The notes beneath the pieces are model-generated. The model saw only the letters and a program-made list of their open reading frames with translations. It was not told where the DNA came from and made no database searches. A stretch of DNA of 64,000 nucleotides from a bacterium. Lineage in GTDB: Bacteria > Bdellovibrionota > Bdellovibrionia > Bdellovibrionales > Bdellovibrionaceae. A program made the translations under genes and the position numbers. Location of the stretch: contig JAIELP010000006.1 of NCBI GenBank assembly GCA_019752925.1, positions 434,001-498,000 on the forward strand. The letters are read 5' to 3'. This document shows positions 1 to 8,808 of the stretch, piece after piece. Each line of letters starts with the position of its first letter. Position 1 is the first letter of the stretch.

Positions 1-356
1 CATTTTTTATTAGTTAAAGTGAGCATGTGCAATTGTCCACGATTGGCATTCCATCCGCCCATATCAACTAATAACAAATGTGTGGGATCAAGCTGTAAAG
101 CAAAACGGGGTTTGACTAAGCCTTCGCCAGTGTCGACAACACCTAAACAAAAACCCGGAGCCAGTGATACACCTTGTACCCGAGGCAAGCCATTACAAAC
201 TCCGCTTGTTTTATAAACAGAAAGTGTGGCTTCTTTGCGACCTGGGTCTTTGCCATAGGACACCTCATTGGGCTTCTTAATGGGTTTAGACGCACAAGCG
301 GTTAAAAGAGTCATAAAAAAGAACGCGCCTAGATGTATTTTTGTAGAGTATTTCAT
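1..356 (-). CDS. Lipoprotein, N-terminal part only; PQQ-dependent sugar dehydrogenase-like
   Basis: Only the first 118 codons are in the window; the gene runs off the left edge. The ATG at 356 opens a lipoprotein signal peptide with the lipobox LTAC (Cys21), so the product should be anchored in the envelope. The following stretch (a GLPRVQGVSLAPGFCLG segment, then PRFALQ and VDMGGW) resembles the start of soluble aldose/glucose-sorbosone dehydrogenase beta-propellers, where a disulfide-like Cys pair precedes the first blade. That family assignment rests on a short segment and is an inference; lipoprotein status is directly visible. It is divergent from the aminomutase gene that starts 25 bases away, so the two share one promoter region. 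Confidence 0.6.
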   Translation of the reverse strand, partial: MKYSTKIHLGAFFFMTLLTACASKPIKKPNEVSYGKDPGRKEATLSVYKTSGVCNGLPRVQGVSLAPGFCLGVVDTGEGLVKPRFALQLDPTHLLLVDMGGWNANRGQLHMLTLTNKK

Positions 357-380
357 ATTTATTAGTATATAAAAAAAGCT

Positions 381-1616
381 ATGAAGTTTGTATTTCAAAG
401 TGCACCTAGACCAGTAGATTTAGCCCCTGAAAAGTGGTTTGACTGGACATGGCAACTTCGTTCTTCTTTAAAAAATCAGGCCGACTATTCGACCTATTTC
501 CAGTTATCTACTGAAGAGCTAAATGCTTTTGCTCAAGGGTCAGAAATTTTTAATATTCGCAGCACACCGTACTATGCTTCATTGGCTTCAAAGACCGATG
601 TTATGGATCCAATACGCCGTATTTTGGCGCCTCACGAAAAAGAACTATTTGATACCAAACAATCGCAGCTAGATCCATTAGGTGAAAGAAAAAAATCTAA
701 TCATCCTGTTGCAAGAATTGTTCACCGTTATTCTGATCGAGTATTATTTTTAATTACGGATATTTGCAGTGTTTACTGCCGCTACTGCACACGTAAACAT
801 TTTACCGGAAGCGATCAGGCCTTTATTAAACAGGATGAGTACGCTCAGGCTATTAATTACATAAAAAAAGCTACAGGTATCCGTGAAGTTATTTTATCGG
901 GCGGTGATCCTTTAACAGTTTCAGATGCTCAGCTTGAAAGAGTGCTGACTGATTTAAGAAATATTGATCACGTTGAAATTATCCGAATTGGCACGCGTAT
1001 GCCGGTTGTGGCCCCTATGCGTGTAACGGATGAGTTAGTTAAGATCATGAAAAAAGCAAAGCCTGTTTTTTTAATGACTCACTTTAATCATCCGCGGGAG
1101 TTAACAGCAGAAGCAGCAGCCGCAGTGGAAAAATTTGTTGATAACGGAATTCCGGTTATGAACCAGATGGTTTTGTTAAACGGAGTTAATAATCACGCAG
1201 CGATTGTGCAGGCGTTATCGCGCCGGCTTTTGTTTTTAAGAGCTAAGCCTTATTACATGTTCCAGTGCGATCCTTCTATTGGCACAGATTACTTACGAAC
1301 AAGCATTGAAGACTCTCTACAAATTCAAAAAGAGCTGTGGGGGCATTTATCAGGCTTAGCTATGCCGAATTTATCTTTAGATATTCCGGACGGTGGCGGT
1401 AAAGCTTACTATGTTCCTCAATTTGAAACGGAAGTTAGTAGAGCTTCACGAAAGTTCACAGGTTGGGATGGCGTTCAGTCAGAATATATAAATCCGGATG
1501 CATCTCAAATAATAAAGCCCGCGGATTGCGGGCTTTACATTGAAGAATGGAATCGTTTAAAAAATTCTAAAAAAATTACTCAGGAACCGCTGTTGAATCA
1601 CGACGAATCTCTGTGA
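381..1616 (+). CDS. kamA: KamA/EpmB-family lysine 2,3-aminomutase (radical SAM, PLP)
   Basis: The 411-residue protein carries the radical SAM cluster motif CSVYCRYC (Cys129, Cys133, Cys136), the SGGDPL segment typical of the family, and a GGGK motif whose Lys341 is the expected PLP-binding lysine. The family interconverts alpha- and beta-lysine, either as a free amino acid (KamA) or for EF-P modification (EpmB). Length is nearer to KamA (about 416) than to E. coli EpmB (about 342), and no epmA or efp lies nearby, so KamA is preferred but the substrate is not proven. The 3' end overlaps the convergent gene by 41 bases, and a 9-bp GC-rich hairpin (1514-1536) sits inside the last 35 codons. Confidence 0.88.
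   Translation: MKFVFQSAPRPVDLAPEKWFDWTWQLRSSLKNQADYSTYFQLSTEELNAFAQGSEIFNIRSTPYYASLASKTDVMDPIRRILAPHEKELFDTKQSQLDPLGERKKSNHPVARIVHRYSDRVLFLITDICSVYCRYCTRKHFTGSDQAFIKQDEYAQAINYIKKATGIREVILSGGDPLTVSDAQLERVLTDLRNIDHVEIIRIGTRMPVVAPMRVTDELVKIMKKAKPVFLMTHFNHPRELTAEAAAAVEKFVDNGIPVMNQMVLLNGVNNHAAIVQALSRRLLFLRAKPYYMFQCDPSIGTDYLRTSIEDSLQIQKELWGHLSGLAMPNLSLDIPDGGGKAYYVPQFETEVSRASRKFTGWDGVQSEYINPDASQIIKPADCGLYIEEWNRLKNSKKITQEPLLNHDESL
1514..1536. repeat. Hairpin inside the 3' end of kamA
   Basis: AAAGCCCGC at 1514-1522 and GCGGGCTTT at 1528-1536 are perfect reverse complements with a 5-base loop. It looks like a terminator stem but has no T run on the + side and lies within the coding frame; on the minus strand it is downstream of the convergent gene's stop at 1576, so it may end that transcript. 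Confidence 0.5.
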
Positions 1617-2031
1617 TTTTAACAGAGTTGATGGCACAGCTTGAGTCTACCTTAACTTCAACGTTGTAATTACCTTTGTAAATAAACGCATCTACATTGT
1701 AGATATAAAGTTTTTCTTCATCACCTTGTTCAGATTTATCAAAAATAGTTTCACCGATGTCCGATTGCTCAAAACCACTGGCTTTTGCATGTTGGTCCAT
1801 ATTCATTTTAGCGATTTCAGTTACAGCAGCTTTACATTTGTTAGCAACGCGAGTGTCTGGGTGCATAGAAGTACGTGACGGTTGAATATCATCCATACAG
1901 ATAGCGCCCGGACCACCTTCAGATTTATCAATGTAGGTAATTTTGTCTTCAGGGCAGTTAACTAGGTCGCCTAAAAGCGCATGTGATGAAACAGACATAA
2001 CGCAAACTAAAGTAAATAATAAAGCTTTCAT
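1576..2031 (-). CDS. Small secreted protein of unknown function
   Basis: I chose the ATG at 2031 because it begins a clear Sec signal peptide (MKALLFTLVCVMSVSSHA) and has a good ribosome site, AAGGAG, 6 bases upstream; the reading frame stays open 24 codons further upstream but without such signals. The mature part of about 130 residues is acidic, has four cysteines that could pair in the periplasm (for example in LVNCPEDK and SSCAINSV), and shows no family I recognise. It overlaps the 3' end of kamA by 41 bases in the convergent orientation. Confidence 0.75.
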   Translation of the reverse strand: MKALLFTLVCVMSVSSHALLGDLVNCPEDKITYIDKSEGGPGAICMDDIQPSRTSMHPDTRVANKCKAAVTEIAKMNMDQHAKASGFEQSDIGETIFDKSEQGDEEKLYIYNVDAFIYKGNYNVEVKVDSSCAINSVKITEIRRDSTAVPE

Positions 2032-2108
2032 GAAATCTCCTTGTTTTAAATTACAAAGAGCGTTTAGCACGATCTGTTCCAGCTCAAATCGATTATAAAG
2101 CACAAAAA

Positions 2109-2125
2109 TGTAAAAACTTTTTACA
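2109..2125. repeat. 17-base palindrome in short intergenic gap
   Basis: TGTAAAAA and TTTTTACA are separated by a single C. It lies upstream of the small secreted protein gene and downstream of the DMT transporter gene on the same strand. It could be an operator or a weak terminator; the sequence alone does not decide. Confidence 0.35.
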
Positions 2126-2133
2126 AACTAACT

Positions 2134-2994
2134 TTATTTGAGGGCGTTGAGTACTAAGGCGATCATCACCAATCCGGCCCCGAACAACTGAAGTACGCTC
2201 AATTGTTCCTGTAGCAGTAACCAAGCGGCAATAGCTGCAACTACGGGTTCAATCATAACCACGATAGAGGCTTTAGAGCTGGAAAGTTTTTGAAGACCTG
2301 CCAGAAATAAAGTTAATGGACCAATTGTAGAAACCACCGCTATGCCTGCAATAATTGATATTTGCTGAGCAGTTAAGGTGGTGATTTTTGCCAGATCAGG
2401 TTGATGGAAAAGATAAAGTGCAAAGCCTGCAAATGCTATAACGTAAAGGCTTGAAGAAAGTGGAGCCACATCTTTTTGGTAACGTCCACTGACTAAAACA
2501 TAAATAGAATAAGTAACAGCGGCTGTAACTGCGAAGATAACAGAAGCTAATGAGTTAACGACTAATGGCCCCCAAAGTAGAATACCTAAGCCCGCACAGG
2601 CAATAATCAAACTGATAAACTGACGCTTGGTCATTCTTTCTTTTAAAATAAAATGTGCGCCTAAATTAACAAAAATCGGGAAAGTAAAAAGCAAAAGTGC
2701 TGCCAGTGGAACGGAAATACCTTCGATAGATTTAAAATACAAAGTTGAAAATACAGCGTAGCCGAATATGCCTAGTAGCGCACAAATTCCGATTTGTTTA
2801 AAGTTAAGTTTTAGATGCTGAGGTTTAAGAATAGCGAGACCTAAAATCATAATGATAGTGGCCAAAAAAAATCTGAATGTAAGAAGTTCGCCTACGGTTA
2901 AACCGCTTTGAAAAGCCAAGCGCCCGAAAATACCGAGAAAGCCGAAACCAACTCCGGCCAGTAAAACATAAATGAAACCTATCACTTGATTCAT
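2134..2994 (-). CDS. EamA/DMT-family inner-membrane transporter
   Basis: The 286-residue protein is made almost wholly of hydrophobic helices, about ten, arranged as two similar halves (roughly residues 1-135 and 150-286). The second half contains the usual EamA pattern ending in a helix with EPVVAAIAAWLLLQE, the hallmark of drug/metabolite exporters of the RhaT/YdcZ-EamA group. These proteins usually export amino acids or other small metabolites; the substrate here cannot be read from sequence. It starts 22 bases downstream of the helicase stop region on the same strand and may be cotranscribed with it. Confidence 0.88.
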   Translation of the reverse strand: MNQVIGFIYVLLAGVGFGFLGIFGRLAFQSGLTVGELLTFRFFLATIIMILGLAILKPQHLKLNFKQIGICALLGIFGYAVFSTLYFKSIEGISVPLAALLLFTFPIFVNLGAHFILKERMTKRQFISLIIACAGLGILLWGPLVVNSLASVIFAVTAAVTYSIYVLVSGRYQKDVAPLSSSLYVIAFAGFALYLFHQPDLAKITTLTAQQISIIAGIAVVSTIGPLTLFLAGLQKLSSSKASIVVMIEPVVAAIAAWLLLQEQLSVLQLFGAGLVMIALVLNALK

Positions 2995-3015
2995 GGGTTA
3001 ATATTGAATGAGGTT

Positions 3016-5301
3016 TTAAACCTTTTCAAGCCTTGCGTATTTAGCCACGAATTTTTTAATGGTGTTGTCTTGAAAGAGCACACTGATTTTTAAAGTATCG
3101 CCAGCGCCTTCTGTTGAAAATATAGCACCTACGCCGAATGTAGGATGGCGCACTCGCTGACCTTTGCTGTAGCCGCTTGATTTTCCAACTTGATGTGTTT
3201 GTGAAAAATCATCATCGTAGCTAGGTTGTGCATAGTCGTCGTAGTTGGTGTTGTTTGAATAATTGTTGTCGGAATAAGAATTGTTTTGCGAACCAAAGCG
3301 ACTATTCGACATAAATCTTGGCGCTTGTACGCCAAGGGCTCCTGAAGAAAAGCTTGTGAATTCTTTCGGAATCTCTCGTAAAAAACGCGAAGGCGGATTC
3401 ATTTGTTCTTGGCCCCATACGCGGCGCATTTTGGTATGAGTCATCCAGAGCTTTTGCCGTGCGCGAGTCATGCCCACATAGGCTAAGCGGCGTTCTTCTT
3501 CGATGTCGTCGACACTTTCGTCTTCACCGCGTACAGAAGGGAATAGGTTTTCTTCACAACCGATAATAAACACATAAGGATACTCAAGACCTTTTGAAAT
3601 ATGCATGGTCATCATGGTGATGGCGCTTGCATTGTTATCAGCATTATCAAGATCAGAAGCTAAAGTAAGTTCTTCAAGGTAATTGGAAAGCGAAGCTTCA
3701 TCGCCGCGCTCTTTTTCAAATTGCGCAATAGCGTTGTCGAGCTCTTCTAAATTGGATATGCGGGCTTCAGCTTCTGGGGTGTCTTCTTTTTTAAGAATAT
3801 TAACGTACTCAGTTTTTTCTAATACAATTGAGTAAAATTCAGAAAGCCTGAATTGTTTTTGCTGAATAGCCAGATCTTCAATTAAATCTAAGAATCTTCT
3901 AAGTTTAGAAGTAGTGCCCGCATTAAAGTGACGTTCGTTAATCAATAACTGCGTAGCTTCAAAAAGCGAAATGCGGCTGTCGTTAGCTTTTTGTTCAATT
4001 TGCTCAAGTGTAGTTTTACCGATACCGCGAGCAGGTACATTGATTATACGTTTTAAAGCCATATCATCGCTGAAGTTTTGTGATAGACGTAAATAAGATA
4101 AAATATCTTTTACTTCCGCACGTTCATAGAAGCGAATGCCGCCAATTAAACGGTAAGGAAGCGCAATCGTACGCAATTGTTCTTCCAGTACGCGTGATTG
4201 AGCGTTAGTTCTGTAAAAAATAGCGTAGTCGTTTAAATTACTTTCGCCTGAAGAAATCATACTTTGAATAGTTTTTGCTACAAAGCGCGCTTCATCGTAT
4301 TCGTTACGCTCTTCGCGTATTTGAATTAAGTCGCCTTCAGGATTATTTGTGAAAAGAGTTTTTTCCTTACGTTGAGTGTTGTTAGCAATCAGTTTGGTAG
4401 CTGCGCTTACAATGTTAGAACTCGAACGGTAGTTTTCCTCGAGCTTAATAACAACAGCTTCCGGAAAATCTTTTTCAAAATCCAGAATGTTAGAAATGTC
4501 AGCTCCGCGCCATGAGTATATCGACTGATCTTCATCGCCCACAACGCAAAGATTGCGGTGAGCTTTGGCTAACATTTGTACCAATAAATACTGAATGTGA
4601 TTTGTATCTTGATACTCATCCACCATGATGTAGCGGAATTTATTTTGGTATTGTTCCAAAATAGCCGGATACATTCGGAACAGTTCATAAGTTTTTAATA
4701 ATAAATCGTCGAAGTCCACGGCATTGGCGCGTTTCATTTCTTCTTCGTAACGTGAGTATACATCCAAAGTTTTTGGATCCATCTTAATTTGTGAAGAACC
4801 GCCGCCGCGGAGGTTATCTGGTGTAAGGCCTAACATCTTGGCGTTACTAATGCGTGATTGTAAATTTTTGGACGGAAACATTTTGTCGTTGATATTAAGA
4901 GCCACCATTACTCTTTTGATTAAAGCTAACTGATCGCCTGAATCATAAATAGTAAAAGGTTTTTTATAATCTAATAAGTCAATATGTTGACGGAGCACAC
5001 GCACGCAGAAGGAGTGGAAAGTGTTAACCCAAAGCTCACGAGTAACAGGAACATTTAGGTCGGCCAGTATTTTAAAAATACGGTGTTCCATCTCCTTAGC
5101 GGCTTTATTGGTAAAAGTTACGCAAAGAATCTCATCGGTAGAAGCTAAGCCAGAAGCGATGATGTGAGCCATTCTATGAGTGAGTGCGCGGGTTTTTCCA
5201 GAGCCTGCACCTGCTAAAATAAGCACAGGGCCATCCATTGTTTCGACGGCTTTTTTTTGTGGCGGATTTAGATCACGTGTGAGGATTTCTGTAAGGCTCA
5301 T
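3016..5301 (-). CDS. uvrD: UvrD/PcrA-type superfamily 1A DNA helicase
   Basis: The 761-residue protein has all SF1A motifs in order: Walker A AGAGSGKTRAL near residue 32, Walker B/II in VDEYQDTN, motif III GDEDQSIYSWRGAD, motif V HISKGLEYPYVF and motif VI YVGMTRARQKLW. It should unwind 3'-tailed duplex DNA in nucleotide-excision and mismatch repair. The C-terminus has an Asn/Tyr-rich linker (about 665-705) followed by a Tudor-like segment (GQRVRHPTFGVG onward) that in PcrA binds RNA polymerase. The start ATG has no Shine-Dalgarno match and directly abuts an 8-bp hairpin. PcrA and UvrD names cannot be separated with certainty. Confidence 0.95.
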   Translation of the reverse strand: MSLTEILTRDLNPPQKKAVETMDGPVLILAGAGSGKTRALTHRMAHIIASGLASTDEILCVTFTNKAAKEMEHRIFKILADLNVPVTRELWVNTFHSFCVRVLRQHIDLLDYKKPFTIYDSGDQLALIKRVMVALNINDKMFPSKNLQSRISNAKMLGLTPDNLRGGGSSQIKMDPKTLDVYSRYEEEMKRANAVDFDDLLLKTYELFRMYPAILEQYQNKFRYIMVDEYQDTNHIQYLLVQMLAKAHRNLCVVGDEDQSIYSWRGADISNILDFEKDFPEAVVIKLEENYRSSSNIVSAATKLIANNTQRKEKTLFTNNPEGDLIQIREERNEYDEARFVAKTIQSMISSGESNLNDYAIFYRTNAQSRVLEEQLRTIALPYRLIGGIRFYERAEVKDILSYLRLSQNFSDDMALKRIINVPARGIGKTTLEQIEQKANDSRISLFEATQLLINERHFNAGTTSKLRRFLDLIEDLAIQQKQFRLSEFYSIVLEKTEYVNILKKEDTPEAEARISNLEELDNAIAQFEKERGDEASLSNYLEELTLASDLDNADNNASAITMMTMHISKGLEYPYVFIIGCEENLFPSVRGEDESVDDIEEERRLAYVGMTRARQKLWMTHTKMRRVWGQEQMNPPSRFLREIPKEFTSFSSGALGVQAPRFMSNSRFGSQNNSYSDNNYSNNTNYDDYAQPSYDDDFSQTHQVGKSSGYSKGQRVRHPTFGVGAIFSTEGAGDTLKISVLFQDNTIKKFVAKYARLEKV

Positions 5302-5331
5302 AGGGTTTTAATAGATACCTATAAAAACCCT
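5302..5331. repeat. Hairpin abutting the helicase start codon
   Basis: AGGGTTTT (5302-5309) pairs with AAAACCCT (5324-5331) across a 14-base loop. Read on the minus strand the stem ends one base before the helicase ATG. It may end transcripts from the SPOR gene or shape translation of the helicase. Confidence 0.5.
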
Positions 5332-5365
5332 TGTTTTCGAGAGAAATGTAAGCTGACGCTAGGAG

Positions 5366-6202
5366 CTACTGTTGTACGCGTTGAACGATAGCTGAAGATA
5401 CTTTTGTTTTCTCAAGGAATTCTTTTTTGTAGTCTTGAGCTTCTTTAATACTGCCGAATAAACCTACATTTACGCGGTACCAAAGCTGTCCGTTAACTTT
5501 AGCCGGTACGAATGTGGTTTTGTAGCCTTTAGATGAAAGCTCTTTAGTCATTTTCTCGGCTTCATCCTGAGTAGGGAAAGATCCTACTTGCACCGTAAAA
5601 TGCAACGGAGTTACCACTTCTTTTTTAACTGGAATACTTGCCGGAACGCGCTCTTCAGCAGCCATTTGTTTAATTTTTGCTAAAGCGGCGGCTTGAGCTG
5701 CTTCGGTATTTTTAACAGTAGTAGTTGGGTTTGTGATAGCCGCAACTTTTGTTGGTAATGAATTTGTGTTTTGTACTACGGGGGCTTTTGCCGTTTGAGC
5801 TTTGGCAGTTACCTCTGGATCGATAATAGTTCCTACAGTTTTTTCTTCAGTTTCAATAGTGCCTACCATTTTTTCTTCTGTAGTAGAATCTTCTTCTGTA
5901 GCAAACTCTTCTGCAATTTTAGCTACTTCAGAATCAGTTAAAGCAGTAGGCTTGCCATCATTAGCTGCCATAACCTCTTCAGTTGCTTTATGGGCAGGGT
6001 CTGCGTCAACGGCTACATCTGAAGCAAACTCGTCCGTTTTTGTTGTAACTTCGGTAGGGGGTTGGTTTTTAGGCTCAAGTAAAGCCAGTTTGTGTTGGTT
6101 ATCAGAGTATTTTTTCCCTACATAAGTTCCGATAGAGAACGAAAGTAAAGAAACAAAGAAAACTAATGCCAGCTTAATCATATTATCCGTTTTTTGACTC
6201 AT
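5366..6202 (-). CDS. Membrane-anchored SPOR-domain protein
   Basis: The ATG at 6202 is preferred over a start 23 codons upstream because GAGG lies 7 bases before it and the protein then opens with a short cytoplasmic tail and one transmembrane helix (about residues 8-26). A long acidic and Ala/Thr/Glu-rich linker follows (about 30-195), with a near-duplicate TEEKMVGTIE/TEEKTVGTII. The last 75 residues form a SPOR domain (FTVQVGSFPTQDEAEKM ... WYRVNVGLF), which binds denuded glycan strands of septal peptidoglycan. FtsN-like proteins have the same layout, so a role at the division site or in cell-wall remodelling is likely. Confidence 0.87.
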   Translation of the reverse strand: MSQKTDNMIKLALVFFVSLLSFSIGTYVGKKYSDNQHKLALLEPKNQPPTEVTTKTDEFASDVAVDADPAHKATEEVMAANDGKPTALTDSEVAKIAEEFATEEDSTTEEKMVGTIETEEKTVGTIIDPEVTAKAQTAKAPVVQNTNSLPTKVAAITNPTTTVKNTEAAQAAALAKIKQMAAEERVPASIPVKKEVVTPLHFTVQVGSFPTQDEAEKMTKELSSKGYKTTFVPAKVNGQLWYRVNVGLFGSIKEAQDYKKEFLEKTKVSSAIVQRVQQ

Positions 6203-6287
6203 GTAGACCTCACAAAGATTAATTATTAATCTATACTCTTTATTGTAACCTATAGACAAAAAAATGGTCAATTCGGGGTAAAAAAAT

Positions 6288-7097
6288 ATGAAAAAGTCTA
6301 GGTATGAAGCGGCTCTAGAGGCCGTAAAATTGGGACGAGCCTGTTTATTGGGATATTTTGGTAAAATTAGCCATATCGAATCAAAAGAAAAGGCTGGTTT
6401 GGTCAGCGAGGCCGACCGTGAATGTGAGAAAATAATACAGGATTACCTCTCTTTGCACTGCCCTGAAGTGGGCTTCCTTGGCGAAGAGCAGGCCCATCTG
6501 GAAAATACCGAACTTGTGAGAAACTACAAAGGTGCGCGCTGGATTTTAGATCCTTTGGATGGAACTACTAACTACATTCACCAGTTTCCTATTTACTGTA
6601 TTTCGTTAGCCCTTGAGGTGGATGGAATTTTAGAAATCGGAATTATCGACATGCCGATGCTGAACCAAACCTGGGTTGCGCAAAGAGGCCAAGGTGCTTT
6701 TTGTGATGGTAAGAAAATTTCGGTTTCAAAAACTACTGAGTTTTCAGATTCGTTATTAGCGACTGGTTTTTTTGGAGAAGATCCGGATCTTTTAGATGAT
6801 CAAATTAAGATATTTTCGATGTTAGTTACAAAAGCGCGTGGCATACGTAGGCCAGGAGCCGCAGCTTATGATTTAGCCTGTGTTTCTTCGGGTATATTTG
6901 ATTTATTCTGGGAGAAAAATTTAAAACCTTGGGATACAGCTGCGGGTCAGTTGTTAATAGAAGAAGCCGGTGGAGTTGTAAAAACTTATGAAGGAAGTCC
7001 GCATGATCCTTTTGAAAAAAGTATTGTCGCCGGAAATAAAATTCTGGTTGAAAAATTTTTAGCAGAAATTGCTAAACTCAAATTAGCTAGAAATTAA
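6288..7097 (+). CDS. suhB: Inositol monophosphatase family protein
   Basis: The 269-residue protein shows both signature motifs of the Mg-dependent IMPase fold: WILDPLDGTTNY with metal ligands Asp88 and Asp91 and Glu66/Glu67 just upstream, and WDTAAGQLLIEEAGG with Asp216. It should hydrolyse inositol 1-phosphate or a similar sugar or nucleotide monophosphate in the cytoplasm. Bacterial homologues called SuhB also act in rRNA antitermination, which cannot be judged here. It is divergent from the SPOR gene and its 3' end overlaps the convergent kinase gene by 11 bases. Confidence 0.9.
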   Translation: MKKSRYEAALEAVKLGRACLLGYFGKISHIESKEKAGLVSEADRECEKIIQDYLSLHCPEVGFLGEEQAHLENTELVRNYKGARWILDPLDGTTNYIHQFPIYCISLALEVDGILEIGIIDMPMLNQTWVAQRGQGAFCDGKKISVSKTTEFSDSLLATGFFGEDPDLLDDQIKIFSMLVTKARGIRRPGAAAYDLACVSSGIFDLFWEKNLKPWDTAAGQLLIEEAGGVVKTYEGSPHDPFEKSIVAGNKILVEKFLAEIAKLKLARN

Positions 7098-8058
7098 TTA
7101 ATTCCTCTACTTGAGGATTAAGCGCTTCAAAGGCGTCCCACTCAATTGATTTTTCGAAATTAGCCGCCATTTTTTCATTGAGATTGCGCTCTTTTCTTAT
7201 AGATAAAAGCCAGAAGTGGGTGAAGAAACAGCGGAATTTGTAGAATTTAACAAAATCATTTTTCCAATTGTCGGGTTTAGTGCGTTTTTCAAAGTAAAAT
7301 TCAAAAAACGAGTTGATGTAAAGTTTTTGTTCTTTGCGGAAATGAGTACCTTCGTAATCTCTTAAAATGCTCATGACCGGAATAGTTAAATCGTATAAAA
7401 ACCAATGGTGGCAACTGTCATCAAAATCAAAAATATAAAGTTCGTTATCCTTGCAGAAAAAATTTCCGGAATGTAAATCCGCATGAATTAAGCCGAAGTT
7501 ATCACTTCTTTGCGGCTGTGTTTTCATCCAACTGATAATTTTAAGAGTTTCATTTCTAATGTTTTCGCCGGACTCACCATGAGACTCGAGAGATTTTAAA
7601 AAAGCTGAATCTGTATCCCAGTAATTTCTTTTTATAACCCCGGCAGGAGGGCTATAGACTTCCGCTAAGTTGTGCATTTGAGCCAGACTGTGTGCCCAGT
7701 TTTTTACTATCTTCATATTTAAACTGCGCTCTGGCAAACGCTCGCCTGGAACTTTTTTAAAGACTACAACATGGTAAGTAGTATTACCATGTTGTACCGT
7801 TTCAATTTCTTTTTGATTAACTGATTTTACGGTTTCACAAACCTTTAGAGAATTATTTTTTAAATGATTAATCCATGCGAGCTCTGAAACAATTTCATCT
7901 GCGGTTCTCTGTGATGAAGGCGTCAGGCGCAGAACTACATCTAGAGGTCCTTTCTGCGAAAAATAAATATCGTTGGCAACGTTGCGATGAAAAACTGGTT
8001 CCTGTGTTAAACTCCAAAGATGTTGTATTTTGTTAAGTAGTTCTGTGTTTTGATTCAC
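7087..8058 (-). CDS. APH-fold phosphotransferase (SrkA/homoserine-kinase-like)
   Basis: The 323-residue protein has the kinase fold shared by aminoglycoside phosphotransferases, choline kinases and the stress kinase SrkA. The catalytic loop reads GLIHADLHSGNFF (Asp as base, Asn as Mg ligand) and the following metal motif is IFDFDDSCHHW, replacing DFG. The upstream region has the expected nucleotide-binding half with a conserved Lys in VVFKKVPGERLP. Substrate could be a small alcohol or a protein Ser/Thr; no resistance role is implied. It stands alone, convergent with suhB. Confidence 0.83.
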   Translation of the reverse strand: MNQNTELLNKIQHLWSLTQEPVFHRNVANDIYFSQKGPLDVVLRLTPSSQRTADEIVSELAWINHLKNNSLKVCETVKSVNQKEIETVQHGNTTYHVVVFKKVPGERLPERSLNMKIVKNWAHSLAQMHNLAEVYSPPAGVIKRNYWDTDSAFLKSLESHGESGENIRNETLKIISWMKTQPQRSDNFGLIHADLHSGNFFCKDNELYIFDFDDSCHHWFLYDLTIPVMSILRDYEGTHFRKEQKLYINSFFEFYFEKRTKPDNWKNDFVKFYKFRCFFTHFWLLSIRKERNLNEKMAANFEKSIEWDAFEALNPQVEELINF

Positions 8059-8199
8059 GAAAATACACTAGCCTTAGTTCCAGAGAAAGTCTAGTTAAAG
8101 ACCACGTTGCATTTTCTTCAAATCATATTCGCTTCGTCTCAAAGGAAAACACATAACGTTTTGTAAAACCCACACGGATGTGGAGAAAGAGAGATAAAA

Positions 8200-8673
8200 A
8201 TGACTTTTTTAACTGACTCGATTATGTCTCAGAATTTGATTTCAATAGAAGAAAATCAAAAAGTAGAAATGGCCGAAACTTTGATGAGGGTGAATAGTAT
8301 ACGGCATTTGCCAGTAGTTGATGAACTGAACGAACTTTCGGGAATAATTTCAGCAACCGACGTGGCGAATGCCCACGACAAAAAAATAAGCGTTAAAAGT
8401 GTGATGAGCCCGCGTGTAAGAATTATAAAACAAAATTCAAATATTAAAAAAATTATTGAACAGATGCTGAGATTTAAAATTTCATCAATGTTAGTGGCGA
8501 GTGGAGATGAACTTGTAGGAATTGTAACGACAGACGATCTTTTACAACTTTTATATGAATTATTAGACGAAGATGAACATGTTCAGGCTTCTGAAGTACC
8601 CAATTTAATCGAAAACGATTGGATTGATGGTGATGATGAGCATGTACTACAACAGGTGGGTTACAGTACTTAA
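8200..8673 (+). CDS. CBS-domain-pair protein
   Basis: The 157-residue protein is essentially one Bateman module: two CBS repeats of about 55 residues each (MSQNLISIEENQKVEMAETL ... GIISATDVA, then VMSPRVRIIKQNSNIKKIIE ... GIVTTDDLL), plus an acidic tail of about 35 residues. Such stand-alone modules bind AMP, ATP or SAM and regulate partner proteins. A short GC hairpin (CCACA CGGA TGTGG, 8171-8184) sits just before a GAGAG ribosome site. The flagellar operon starts 207 bases downstream but has its own promoter. Confidence 0.88.
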   Translation: MTFLTDSIMSQNLISIEENQKVEMAETLMRVNSIRHLPVVDELNELSGIISATDVANAHDKKISVKSVMSPRVRIIKQNSNIKKIIEQMLRFKISSMLVASGDELVGIVTTDDLLQLLYELLDEDEHVQASEVPNLIENDWIDGDDEHVLQQVGYST

Positions 8674-8709
8674 GTCTGGTCGGGCCGCCGACAAAAACTT
8701 AACAGGACT

Positions 8710-8733
8710 AGTCAACTTTACTGACTGTTTTTT
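8710..8733 (+). terminator. Weak Rho-independent terminator candidate
   Basis: AGTCA (8710-8714) and TGACT (8722-8726) form a 5-bp stem followed by GTTTTTT. The stem is short, so this is a tentative call for the end of the CBS gene. Confidence 0.4.
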
Positions 8734-8808
8734 CCTAGACCTTTTCGCCAGCCCTCGTTTTTTTGACGTAGGGAACCAAATATCTATTCAACACGACTAA
8801 AGTTTACG

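Noticed and set aside
5802-6125. 107-codon plus-strand frame rich in Ser/Val
   Set aside because: It is antisense to the Glu/Thr/Ala linker of the SPOR protein and has no ribosome site.
8798-8805. TAAAGTTT, possible sigma-28 -35 element before fliL
   Set aside because: No GCCGATAA-like -10 at the needed spacing; the overlapping sigma-54 match is far better.
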